This document shows positions 48,703-59,187 of a DNA stretch of 64,000 bases, piece after piece. A program made the translations under genes and the position numbers. The notes under the pieces were generated by a model that worked only from the letters and a program-made list of their open reading frames with translations, ran no database searches and was not told the origin of the DNA. The stretch's first letter is position 1. Every line of letters starts with the position of its first letter. Source of the stretch: Protea cynaroides (taxonomy: Eukaryota > Streptophyta > Magnoliopsida > Proteales > Proteaceae); contig CM053272.1 of the NCBI GenBank assembly GCA_028583415.1, forward strand, positions 45,145,185 to 45,209,184. Reading direction: 5' to 3'.

Positions 48703-50736
48703 TTAAAAGAAATTTCGGCCTCGAAATTTGAACGTACCTTGATCGTCAAAAAGGTTAGGGTACTCCTTCCTCATCGCGCTCTCTTCTTCCCAAGTAATTT
48801 CCTCCACATTTTGGCTTCTCCAATGCACCTTCACATAGTGGATATCCTTGGTTCGAAGTTGCTGAACTTTTCGGCTTGAGAGCATTACAAGCACCACTTC
48901 GAAAGTTAAATCTTCAATCAAGTCTGGAGGATCAGCGATCAAGATGTGCGATGGATCTCTGACATACTTCTTCAGTAATGATATATGAAACACATTATGA
49001 ACGCTAGACATAGATGGTGGTAGAGCCAATTGATATGCTACATTACCACGTCGATTCAATATCTCATACGGTCTCACATACCTGGGGCATAGCTTCCCCC
49101 TTTTACCAAACCGTTTCAGACCTCGCACCGGTGACACCTTCAAGAATACTTTGTCACCCACTGCAAACTCCAGATCTCGACGTCGATTATCCGCATAATG
49201 CTTTTGTCAAACTTGAGCCGTCTTTACTCTTTCTTTGATCTGATCAATCACTCGGCAAGTTTCTTCAACAAACTCCGGTCCTACAATTCTTCTTTCCCCC
49301 ACTTCATTCCATAACAGAGGTGTACGACACTTCTTCCCATAGAGTGCTTCATACGGGGCCATCTGAATTGTAGCCTGATAACTGTTGTTGTAAGCAAACT
49401 CGATAAGTGATAGCTTCTCATCCCAAGCTCCTTTGAAATCTAATGCACAAGCTCGGAGCATATCTTCCAAAATTTGAATAGTTCGCTCTTACTGTCAGTC
49501 CGTCTGAGGGTGAAAAGCTGTACTGAACTTCAACTTTGTTCCTATAGCTTTCTGTAATCCTTCCCAGAACTTTGATGTAAAATGGGGATCTCTGTCAGAT
49601 ACTATACTCTCTAGAACGCCATGAAGTCTGACTATATTATCAACATATAACTTGACTAGTTTCTCCATGGTATACTGAGGTCTGACCGCAATAAATCGAG
49701 CTATCTTGGTGAGTCAATCTACTATAACCCAAACTGCATCCACTGACCTTGGTGTCAAAGGTAGGCCAGTGACGAAATCCATGGTGATACAATCCCACTT
49801 CCACGCAGGTTCCGATAACGGCTGTAGTAAACCCGCGGGTCTTTGCCTTTCTGCTTTAACTTGTTGATAATTCAGACATTGGAACACGAAACGAGCTATA
49901 TCTGCTTTCATACCCCTCCACCAATATAGTCTTCTCAAGTCATGGTATATTTTGGTACTTCTTGGATATACCGAATATGGAGTGTAATGAGCTTCAGTCA
50001 TAACTCGGTCTCTGATATCGCAGTCTTCGCTCTCAGGTATACATAACCGTCCACGATACTTGAGTACCTTGTCTGAATCCAAGGTAAAGTCAGGATTGCA
50101 CGTACCCTTCTCTAAGTCTTCCTGCACTGTCTTGAGATATGGATCCTGTAGGATTGCTACCTTGACTTCATCAACTAGATCCGGTGAGATCTTCAATGCG
50201 GCGAACATCATAGTGAACTTATGAATCAAGCCTTGCTCGACTGGATCTTCTGCAGTTTCGATAATACGTTCTTCATCAATTTCTATTGAACTCGAGGCTG
50301 CAGCACACAATGCAGCATTTGCACTTGGTCTTGCCTCAGGTTTCGATGCCCACTTCCTGCTTAAGGCGTCAGCCACAACATTTGCTTTGCCCGGATGGTA
50401 CTGGATGTCGCAGTCATAATCTTTTAACAATTCCAGCCATCTCCTCTGTCTCATATTCAGATCCTTCTGAGTGAAGAGATAAGTTAAGCTCTTGTGATCT
50501 GACTTGATCTGAAACTTCTCACCGTACAAGTAGTGTCTCCAAGTCTTGATTGCATGTATAACCGCTGCTAGCTCCAAGTCATGCGTAGGATAGTTCTTCT
50601 CATGCTCTTTTAACTGTCTTGGTGCGTAAACAATCACCTGTTCTCCTTGCATCAGAACACACCAAATTCCCAACCCTGAAGCATCCATATACAAAGTAAA
50701 CGGTACGCTTGGTTCTGGGATGGTCAAGATATGCAT
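48703..50736 (-). pseudogene. pol pseudogene: RNase H, integrase, chromodomain-like end
   Basis: One minus-strand frame spans the region without frameshift but has four in-frame stops (49714, 49495, 49489, 49207; lower coordinates given). In order it has a Ty3-type RNase H (YMDASGLG, LELAAV, SDHKSL, ADALSRK) and an integrase zinc finger, in which the second Cys of the usual CxxC is replaced by Tyr (CLNYQQ). The integrase core follows (DFVTGLP; SDRDPHF; ERTIQ). Last come the GKRGKLCPRYVRPYEIL / HNVFHISLLKKY region and a C-terminal VHWRSQNVEEITWEEE block typical of chromoviral chromodomains. The stops fit C-to-T decay of CGA or CAA codons in most cases. It is inactive. Confidence 0.93.
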
Positions 50737-51722
50737 ATCTAAAAAGGGATAACGATTCTAGGACTCCTTAGGTATTTGGGGTAGGAGGATCTTGAAGACT
50801 GTTGGCTTGAATATTGTAAAGTTTTTTTACATTCAAATATTTTTTCTGCTCTTGATTTTATTTTGTTTTATATTTATTGTTTGACTTAACATATTGTTCC
50901 CATATTAAAAATGTAATGATGTTATTTGAAATATCAAAATGTAAAGTTTTTCTTTTCAATTAAATTGAAAGAAATTATGCTTATGATGTTGTAAGGTAAA
51001 TGACTGCATGTAATGTTGATCATATTTGTTATGTGATGTGGTGAATAATTTTTATGTTTGACTGTGCAATCTTAGGTTTTACTAGTTGTACCAGTCATAG
51101 TTGATCTCTAAAGCAATGTAGAGACAGGTTGAAAATATTTTCTTAGAATGGTTGAAAAGGTTTTGTCTGTGGGAGTCTTTAGATTCTCTTAGTCAGTGGG
51201 AGTGTTTTGATCTACTTGGTTAGTGGAAGATCTGATAATTGATGGTTTATCTGTAATTGATTGTTCTGCCTGTGGTTTAATGAGCAGGATTATTGGTGAA
51301 CATTTATTGCTTGTATGTATTTTTAATTATTTAAGACATGTCAAAATTACAAGGCGGTATTTAGTCAAAGAATGTGGTAAGCCAAAGTTTGATATTAGTC
51401 CAAATTGAAGGCGATTTACCTATATAAAGTTGGATAATATCAAAGTGCGTTGACCTATAAGGATTTTAAGGTAATGAGATCGTGGTAATTTGATCATGGG
51501 ACTCAAGTATTCATCTCAAAGTGATTTATGTCATTAAGTAGACCTCTGTATGTGACTGACAGAATGGGGTACACCGGATGTGTAGGAATATTTTTCGCTG
51601 TTGTTCGACATTGGTAGGCTTGATAACTGAATCAAAGTAAATGATGATTTTGGTGTAATTAGATTTCATGGCCACATTGGATCAATGGTGGATTTATAGT
51701 TAATATAGTCAAAATGGGAGAT

Positions 51723-52116
51723 TGTAAGATATTTTTATAGGCTAAATTAATTATAAGGTTAGTTGATTCAGTGAGAGTCTAGTTACAAGTAGACCGATTT
51801 AAATATGATTAGAGATGGACCAACCTAATCCACTGTGGGACTGTTCAGGATTGAGGGTGGTATTATAAATACCAATGGTTAGAGTCCCACAGCCACGATG
51901 TTATTTTCTTCTCCTGTTCTCATTCACAAAGAGAAGGTCAATGGATCCAAGCATTCAAAGCAAAGAAAATGGTCAGAAATCAATCTACAGCAAGAGGTAT
52001 GTGTCTTATCAACTCTTTTCAATACTCATTGTATTCTAGTAATCTGTGTGGTGTGTTCGTTAGGATTCATAGAAAATCCCATTAAAAAATCCAAAGATGA
52101 TCTAAAAAATCTTACA
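51723..52116 (+). repeat. 3' LTR (394 bp) of the LARD-like element
   Basis: It runs from TGTAAGATATTTTTATAG to AAAAATCTTACA with an exact 8-bp inverted terminal pair TGTAAGAT/ATCTTACA. It is followed by the target duplication CAACT. Confidence 0.92.
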
Positions 52117-52121
52117 CAACT

Positions 52122-53771
52122 ATGTACATACATGGTCCCACACTTCATCTTGGAAGGGAGGATAGAATTATTATTACGTATTCCACTCTCAGTCATTTGT
52201 TGGTGAATCCCCTTCTCCCCCCCTCTCCCCCCTCTCCTCTCTCCTTGTCCATAGGCTAAGGGAGTGTCTAAGGGGTGGGGGATTAATGTTGAGAGTTTCA
52301 TCTTATACTGACTACCAAATAGTCTTTAGTTACCTTTATACATATGGGACTCCCTCTATTTATTAATTTGAACTTCTAGGATGAAAACTTTACATGGTAT
52401 TAAAATGGGTTTTCACCATCTCCATGTGTCTATAGTACATACTGGAATACATGTAAAAGACTGTTAGAAGTTTAATTCTACATCAACTACCAAATAATTT
52501 ACATCTCCCTTACGCATATTGGAGTCCCTTCACTTACCAATTCAAACTTTTAAATGGAAACTTTAAATTGGTTTGAAACTAAACTCCAAACAATGAGCAA
52601 GGTTTTTGGGATCATATTGGATCAACACAGGGTAAGGTTTTAGGGATCAGATTGGACCAATCGATTCTACCTAATCTGGATGAAATATCAATCGTGTCGG
52701 CACCATTGGCAAAAACATCCAATCCTAGTGAGGTAAAACATATTCAAAGAAAACAAGATTGATACAGATCTAGATCGACCAATCCCTTACCTGATTCACT
52801 GAAGTTGAACCCTACTAAGAAAGAGGAGCGAGAGGCGGGAGGCGGGAGGCGGGAGGCGGGGGTTGGGGGTCGGGGGGGTAAGTACTACCTGACCCAACAT
52901 CGGGCCCCACATTGTATAAAGAAGGCACAATCCACGCGGAAAGAGATCCTCTCAATTCTAATCGCCTCTCAAGTTGTGATACAACAACTGGAGTTTACTC
53001 TGTACGCAAACCAATGTATTGGTAACTATATACGTTGGACTGACTCCAACTAATGGATCACAACTTGAAAAATAATTGGACTTAAAAAATCCTGATTCCA
53101 CAAACCACTCAACCAAATTAAGTGTCAACTGTCCTTTGGTTCCCCCTCTCTCTCTAGAATCAAATAATACTAAACGGAGACCCAGAATTTTCTAGTGGAA
53201 CCGGGCCTTACGGAGTGACCCCAAGCAGGCAACTCTGAAGCTAACATGGCGGCCTGCAAAAGCATATAACTCATTAAAGATATGATCTGCCAACTCAGTT
53301 CATTGCACCGCAGACCACCTTCCTCCTCTTCCAACACTTATCCGAAAAACAAAACCAAAATAACTTCTATCCAAAACAGTTTTTTTTTTATTTTTTTATT
53401 TTGGGAAAACATTTGTTTTATCTCAGCTACAAACCCGCTTCTAGAGCTACACATTGTTGATGTAATTAATCTTCTTCCTTGGAAATTTCCCACTTTAAGG
53501 ATTAAGCAACCAATCCAGTCCCTCAACTCTTCAAAGTGTTACTGAATGTGGTCCCTATTTATGGTCATCTCCTCACCATTGGATGATGGGTCTGTGTTAC
53601 AATTATGAATGTCTCCATGACTCCAGTTTGTATTAAAGGTATTTTGACACCTCAAACAAAAACGGAGATAGGATGAAAAATTTGTAAATAGAGGATATTA
53701 TAGGTAATGGTTGGATGTAATCAATGAGGGACACTGATATCTTAATAGGTAATGGATTTTTCAATTAACCA
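52122..53771. other. gene-free stretch
   Basis: No gene is recognised. A GGCGGGA tandem repeat lies at 52836-52860, followed by a G-rich run to about 52880. Frames at 52805-53053 and 53282-53545 have low-complexity or featureless translations. Confidence 0.5.
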
Positions 53772-54170
53772 TAGGGTTGTTAATTTTTGGACTGAACCGA
53801 TTGCTCATATCAGTCTGGTCTGAACTAAATCAAAATCGATTTATTATTGGATATGTTTAGGTTGAGGTATGGTATATCCTACTGGTCTCAATCCAGTCCA
53901 GGATAGTCAGAAACAGGCCTAAAAAATGGAACCAATGAGCCCGAATCCGATAATGACCCTGATCATACCGAATATTAAACCCTAGCTTCACTACTTCAGC
54001 CTTCTGGATGGCCTTAATAGGTTTCCTACCGCTCTTTCAACCTGAACCGGTCTGTTAATTAATGTGCACAGTGCAATCCACGTAACCCATACCTCTTGAT
54101 GGACATGTTTTAGTTAGGCCTTATAAAGACCGACACCAATTTGGCCTGGACCAGCCTATTGACACACCTA
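53772..54170. mobile_element. hAT-type non-autonomous element, inverted relative of 23030-23465
   Basis: Its 399 bp run from TAGGGTTGTTAATT to ATTGACACACCTA. It shares, in reverse orientation, several blocks with the element at 23 kb (AATGTGCACAGTGCAATCC, GAGGTATGGTATATCC). Flanks ATTAACCA and ATTTAGCT agree at only 5 of 8 positions, so it is old. Confidence 0.65.
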
Positions 54171-54870
54171 ATTTAGCTGTCTTAAAGTGTAAAACGATAA
54201 ATGGGTCTATCAGCACCAATCAATTATTGGAGACACTTTGGTTGTTATCTGTTTTAGGTTTGGCCTTTGCTCTCAGTTTATCTATTGGTAGCAGTCATCA
54301 ATTAGTTGCTAACCCCAACTGTATTTAGAGAAGCAAACAAGCATGGCCAGATTTCATATTCATTGATTCATCAAGTCGGTTTTAGTGATTCTTTCGCATC
54401 CATTTATCCATCTGTTCCTTAACTTTTTATCTGCTAATAGATATAGTTGATACGCAAAGAACATTTAACCCATCGATTCTTCATGACCCACTTGAATTAA
54501 GATTTGATTACACCGAACATCCTTAATCTCAAGTGGGTATGAGATCCTCCTTACAAGTGAAGTATGTTGGGACAATGGAAGATTGAATCTGATGGAAGAG
54601 GATCCATGGGAGAACCTAATATCATTTCACCTAAGAACCCACTCAATTGGGATGGGAATCACAAAGGAAATTGGATTCCACATTTGACATTGGAGAGAGA
54701 TTCCCAATAGAGTTGGTGGAATGTCTATTCCTTCCATTTCCCACCTGCTTGGAGTTTTGGAACAAAAAAAATCCTTCCTTTGATATTCTCATGTTCTTAC
54801 ATCTTGTCATGGATCCTAATTTAGCTACGTCATGAGATTTCATTCGTGTCTGTGGACAAAGAAACCATTT

Positions 54871-55165
54871 TCAAGACCCATTGCAGAATTTGTGATCTTT
54901 GCTTTTAGGATTCCTTGATAGCCATTCATTCTCTTTCTTTAATTTATAAGTTGGATTGCTTTTTTGTGTCTCACAATCTTTCAAGCTTCTTTTCATTTCA
55001 GCACAATTTTGGATGCTTTTGTTGCTTAAATGTTGTAGCTCTGGCTCTTCCCTGGAGGCAGGAGAGCTGAGAAGCGACGGATAGTTAGACATTTGATATG
55101 AATTATTATATGATCTCTTTATGATCTCAGGGTTTACATAGTTTTTAATTAACATACGATCTGAT
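54871..55165 (-). other. open frame fused to a TRIM leader, possible captured exon
   Basis: The minus-strand frame continues from the primer-site sequence of the TRIM-like element for about 100 codons to a stop at 54871. The part beyond 55090 has no counterpart in the other leader copy, and its composition (Lys/Ser/Asn-rich, few rare residues) looks more like coding sequence than the AT-rich flanks. I do not recognise the protein. It could be host exon sequence picked up by the element or a chance frame. Confidence 0.3.
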
Positions 55166-55178
55166 GGTTCTAATACCA

Positions 55179-55349
55179 TGTTAAAGTATCTAATTCAAAA
55201 GATTAAAAAACCAACTAGTATAGTAAGACATCTCAGATCCCGATCTTTTCTAATGTGAGAACTATTCTCAACAATGAACCTAACCTAACAATGGCAACTA
55301 GCTTGCCGATGACAAAAGTGAACTTTCCCGTCGAATTCCACTTAACCCA
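55179..55349 (-). repeat. intact LTR of the TRIM-like element (171 bp)
   Basis: On the plus strand it begins TGTTAAAGTATC and ends CTTAACCCA. It is homologous to 55443-55453 joined to 56639-56799. On its own strand it is followed by the primer-like TGGTATTAGAACC (55166-55178). Confidence 0.78.
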
Positions 55350-55453
55350 TGTTATTTGATATGACTTATTACATTATCTCTTTATGATCTCAGGGTCTAC
55401 ATAGTTGTTTAATTAACATAGGATAGGATAGCTCTGATACCATATAGAAGTAT

Positions 55454-56633
55454 TGATGTAGATTAAATATGTATGTAACCACAAATGTACAGTATCGTGC
55501 AGTAACGGGTCGATCTCAGAGAGGAATCGCTATTATCCTAACTCAAATAAGACAAAGTATACCAAAGGGATTTGATTGAATTAACACCATAATCACTTCA
55601 AATAAAAAATAATCAAGCAATAAAAACAATAATAACCATTCATAACGGTACGAAAATTTACGAAACCATTAACCATAAAGTAACATAGATCTATTGTAAG
55701 AAAGGAACGAAATTAAAAGTAAAAGAATGTAAGAAAAACTTATCTTGATAAAAGATTTTTCTGTCATTGCTCGTCGTCTTATTGTCACTCCAAGGTGATG
55801 TGCAAACGATTACAAATGGAGCATTCTTCCCTAAATTAAATTGGTAATGGAGTACAACCTATATTTATCTATCCTACTATGGAGTTCTAAATCTGAAATT
55901 AAAATTTAAAAAAATAAATAAATAAAAATAAACTTAAGCAAAAAGAACACAACTTAAAAAAAAAAATTAAGAATCTCAAACTCTCTCATAAATTCTCAAA
56001 ATTAAGAAAAAACTCATAATAAAATTTTTAGATGATTTTTCTATTGCTGAACATCATATATATATATACAAGTGAGTAAAGTTCACAATCAATCTTTACA
56101 ATTGAATTACAATAGATTTTGTGGAGATAATTTTGGTAATAAAATTTCAATCTTGTAGGTTCATTGTATATGGACGATTCTTGAGTAGCAAAAATCTTGC
56201 ACTAACTCATTATATCTTTAGCATCATTATCTCTTTTTGAAAACTTTCATAATCTATTGGAGTTTTTCATTATTTTATGTCATGCCAATCTTATAAATTT
56301 GATTCCAAATAAATAAAGAATATTTTTTCAAGAGAATGAAATCTTTCACATGAGATTGGGCTACTCTTTGACTTGGTCCAAGACTGATCTTATACACAAA
56401 ATTCGTGGTTCTCCTCATAAAATTCATCTTATGTCCGACTGCTGAGTTGACTGGATGAGTTAACTGGACATGACCAAAAATTCATAAAATGATATTTTCA
56501 AGTTCAAATTTCTCCATTCTTTCACCTACACCAAACAAACATAAAATCAACATTAAATACATGAGAAACATCATAAATAGAAAAAAAGATGTATATTTTA
56601 TGCTCTAAATTCACGCATAATATGTGTTCATCA
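55454..56633. mobile_element. solo LTR (1180 bp) with 5-bp TSD
   Basis: It starts TGATGTAGATT and ends GTGTTCATCA (5-bp inverted TGATG/CATCA). It is flanked by AGTAT at 55449-55453 and 56634-56638. Removing it restores the homology of the split TRIM LTR with 55179-55349, which confirms the boundaries. There is no internal domain, so it probably arose by LTR-LTR recombination. The strand of the LTR is undetermined. Confidence 0.85.
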
Positions 56634-56799
56634 AGTATCAAATCCAAAAGCTTAAGAAACCAACTAATATACTAAGATTTCTCAGGTCCCGGCCTTTTTC
56701 AATGTGAGAACTATTCTCAACAATGAACCTAACCTAACAATGGCAGCTAGCCTGCAGGTGACAAAAGAGAAACTTTCCAGGCGAATTCCAACAAACCCA

Positions 56800-57315
56800 C
56801 TTGCTATAGTTTGCCATTGTGTAGATGCAAGTTTGGAGGATGATTTTGTAACAAAAAAAATAAAAAATGAGACCTCCAATCCCGTATTAGAATATAATCT
56901 GAGTGTGAAATGCACATACTGAACTAGCTTTTACTTTGTCTGTGACATCACCTAAAGGCTTAAGGTTCCACCTTTGCATGTAAGAGTATAGATTTGAGGC
57001 CATGACATATCTCAAATTGTTAGGCAAGCTGCAAGCTGAGACAAACCTTATTCAACTACTTATTCATAGTGGGATCTCCATTTCTTAGTGCAATCCCAAT
57101 ATGTGTGATATAATCTAATCAATAAATTTAAAAGTCGAGAAGAAACTTCTAAATGAGTGACAATGGCATCCACATTGCCATCAGCTAAAGCAAGACCTTG
57201 ACTTTTTTTATTATTTAATTAAACTCAATTACTAAACCTTAATCATAAACCCAACATTAAACAAGAAAAAAAAAACCATCCAAATACGTGTGATTTTAAC
57301 TGCATTATTGGGAGC
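56800..57315. other. gene-free stretch
   Basis: I see no coding, RNA or repeat feature beyond AT-rich sequence. Confidence 0.5.
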
Positions 57316-57590
57316 GTCTGAATGACACATCTATAATTGTCTTTAAAACATGACACCTAATTATATTTTGTCTTATTCTCAAAAGTTTTCATTTTTTCAT
57401 ACGATTTTTATAGATAAAACTAAAAGGAAGGTTCTAAACAACACCTCTATAAGTGTTTTTAAAACATGACACCTAATTATTCTTTGTCTTATTCCCGAAA
57501 ATTTTCATTGATTCACACGTTTTTATAGATAAGACTAAAAGAAAAGTTCTAAATGATGCCTTTCAAGGTGTCATTAAGAAAATCCTTTAT
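57316..57590. repeat. tandem repeat, period 115 bp, about 2.3 copies
   Basis: Units begin at 57316, 57431 and 57546 (CTAAACAACACCTCTATA-like start, core AAAACATGACACCTAATTAT). The third is partial. Confidence 0.85.
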
Positions 57591-58213
57591 TTAAATCCTT
57601 AAAAACAAAAAGAAGCAACTCTTATATGGATTATGAAAATTAGATCAACATCAGTACTGTTAGGAGAGAATCCACTCCCAATTGTGCAGGAATGAATTGG
57701 ATGCTTATCACTTGGTTATGATTCCGCTACTAGAATATCGCCGTATCAATGAATCTGGCCGGTGGCTCGTATATAATCCAAATATATAATGATCAGATTA
57801 TCATAAGATCAGAATATAAGGGCTGGATAGAGGTGAATCTTGAATGACATATTCATGCATTTAGTTGGTAAAGTTGATCAAATTGAAACTGAAAGCAACA
57901 TATAATGGAACAATCCTTAACCCATGGAATGAAATCATAAATTATCCATCTGTTTTTGTTCCTATTTGTTTTTTTTATGATTTATTGGAGATAGATTATT
58001 TAATTAATTAGAGTAAGAATCAAGTCATAATCAAACTGACATTAAGATGTTATAATCCACTTCTTAAATGGAAAAGAGTGTTTAAGAGGAAATACACTTG
58101 TTCTAAATTTGTTGATTAATTGAAGGAGAGATGTTCTCATGAAGGGAAAGAGAGACCGTGTTATCTTACACCGTGGTCTGCTGACTAGCACTCTCATCAC
58201 ACACAAAATCCAT
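57591..58213. other. gene-free stretch
   Basis: I see nothing that supports a gene or a named repeat. Confidence 0.5.
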
Positions 58214-59178
58214 ACATAGAAATCATCTCCTGCCAGGGGTTCGGCAAAAGACTTGGCTACATCCAGCCGTTGCCCAACACGTAGGTGTCAGCTGGATCCG
58301 AGCCGTCCATCTCAGTTGATCACAGAACCGACACCTCTTTGCGTTTCACCTTATCGACTGGGATGGACGGCTCGGATCCATTCGACACTCACGTGTCGAG
58401 TATTTGTTGGATGCAGCCGAGTCTAAGGGTGAAACATTTGCACCGAAACCGTTTACACTGGAACCGAGAGACCGTTTAGTAATCGATTCGATTTTAGTTT
58501 GAAATATAACACCGTTTATCTAATCGGTTTGAAATCATTTAAATTGTTTAAACTAACGGGTTACACCGGCTAGACATCGATTAACTCGAATAGAATGTGA
58601 ACCGTTTAGTTCCTTAAAAGCGAAACTAGTAAACCCTGAAATCATTAGTTATTCCCTATTAATAATTTACTATTTTATTTCCCCAACACTACAACTCCAA
58701 CCCCAACCCCAACCTCAATGGCCCAACCTCAATTCATATATTATTTCTCCAATGGTCCAACCCCAATTAGTATATTATTTTTCTAAAATCCAACCTTAAT
58801 TCCCAAAAACCTAAACCATAAAACCAAAATGGAAAAACATAAAATAGGCATTGGTGATTAGGCATAGCAAGTCTCACTCTCTTGAATCTGGAATCTCGAC
58901 TCTCTCCTTCTCATTTGAACATGATTAATAATCGATGTGTTAAACCGTTTATAAACTGCAAGCAAAAATCGATTAATGAAAAATCGTTTAAAAACCGATA
59001 AATCAAAACCAATTACTAATCGATTTTGGTTTCAGTTTTGGAAACTGTTTAGTTAATCGGTTCAGTATTGATTTTATCCTCTTATACACCACATCGCACT
59101 GGACTGGACCGTTAAATTGATTATAAACCGTTTAATACCCTTAGGCGAATCTCCTATAACAGGAGATGATTTGAATCC
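58214..59178. mobile_element. palindromic MITE, family D, split by a later insertion
   Basis: The left arm and apex (58214-58425) pair with a right arm that breaks after GCCGAGTCTA and resumes at 59142 (TAGGCGAATCTCC...GATGATTTGAATCC). Arms read AAATCATCTCCTGCC and AGGAGATGATTT. Flanks AAAATCCAT (58205-58213) and AAAATCTGC (59179-59187) agree at 6 of 9 positions. Without the insertion the element would be about 250 bp, like its relatives. Confidence 0.82.
58426..59141. mobile_element. 716-bp insertion with AGGGT/ACCCT ends and TA duplication
   Basis: It interrupts the family D palindrome. It begins AGGGTGAAACATT, ends AATACCCT, and TA lies on both sides. The interior is non-coding and rich in AAACCGTTTA / TAATCGATT motifs, with related text at 26880-26945. 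A TA duplication would fit a Tc1/mariner-type mechanism, but the ends are not those of Stowaway and the duplication is only 2 bp, so the class is uncertain. Confidence 0.65.
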
Positions 59179-59187
59179 AAAATCTGC

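Larger units (their letters stand above)
46305..50740 (-). mobile_element. truncated Ty3-type chromovirus (Tekay/Del-like), nested in reverse
   Basis: It consists of a 3' LTR (46305-48636) and the 3' part of pol (48703-50736) on the minus strand. The 5' LTR, gag, protease and reverse transcriptase are absent. Coding similarity stops abruptly at about 50736, just upstream of the RNase H domain. The other junction is the LTR end, next to host-element sequence. Target duplications cannot be tested because one end is gone. Confidence 0.9.
43861..52116 (+). mobile_element. non-coding LTR retrotransposon (LARD-like) with nested chromovirus
   Basis: Two related direct repeats begin TG and end ATCTTACA and bound an interior. 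The 5' LTR is followed by a tRNA-Met-like primer site, and the 3' LTR is preceded by an AAAATGGGAGAT purine tract. CAACT flanks both sides (43856-43860 and 52117-52121), a perfect 5-bp target duplication. Outside the nested insertion the interior (44283-46304 and about 50745-51722, roughly 3 kb) has no gag or pol reading frame, so it is non-autonomous or fully decayed. The LTRs differ at roughly one base in eight by eye, which indicates an old insertion. Confidence 0.92.
55093..56799 (-). mobile_element. tandem TRIM-like element interrupted by a solo LTR
   Basis: On the minus strand the order is LTR (56799-56639 plus 55453-55443), primer site with short leader (55442-55350), LTR (55349-55179), primer site and leader again (55178-55093). 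The intact LTR is 171 bp, TG...CA. Both LTR copies are followed by tRNA-Met-like sites (TGGTATCAGAGC, TGGTATTAGAACC). Internal regions of about 90 bp are too short to code, as in TRIM elements; tandem LTR-leader-LTR-leader arrangement is known for TRIMs. A 1180-bp insertion splits the upstream LTR. Confidence 0.75.

Noticed and set aside
46591..48879. Several short frames at 46.6-48.9 kb
   Set aside because: They lie within, or antisense at the edge of, the chromovirus LTR and have no known domain.
52836..52880. G-rich tandem repeat as a possible G-quadruplex regulatory site
   Set aside because: G-runs are present, but there is no nearby gene to regulate and low-complexity expansion explains them.
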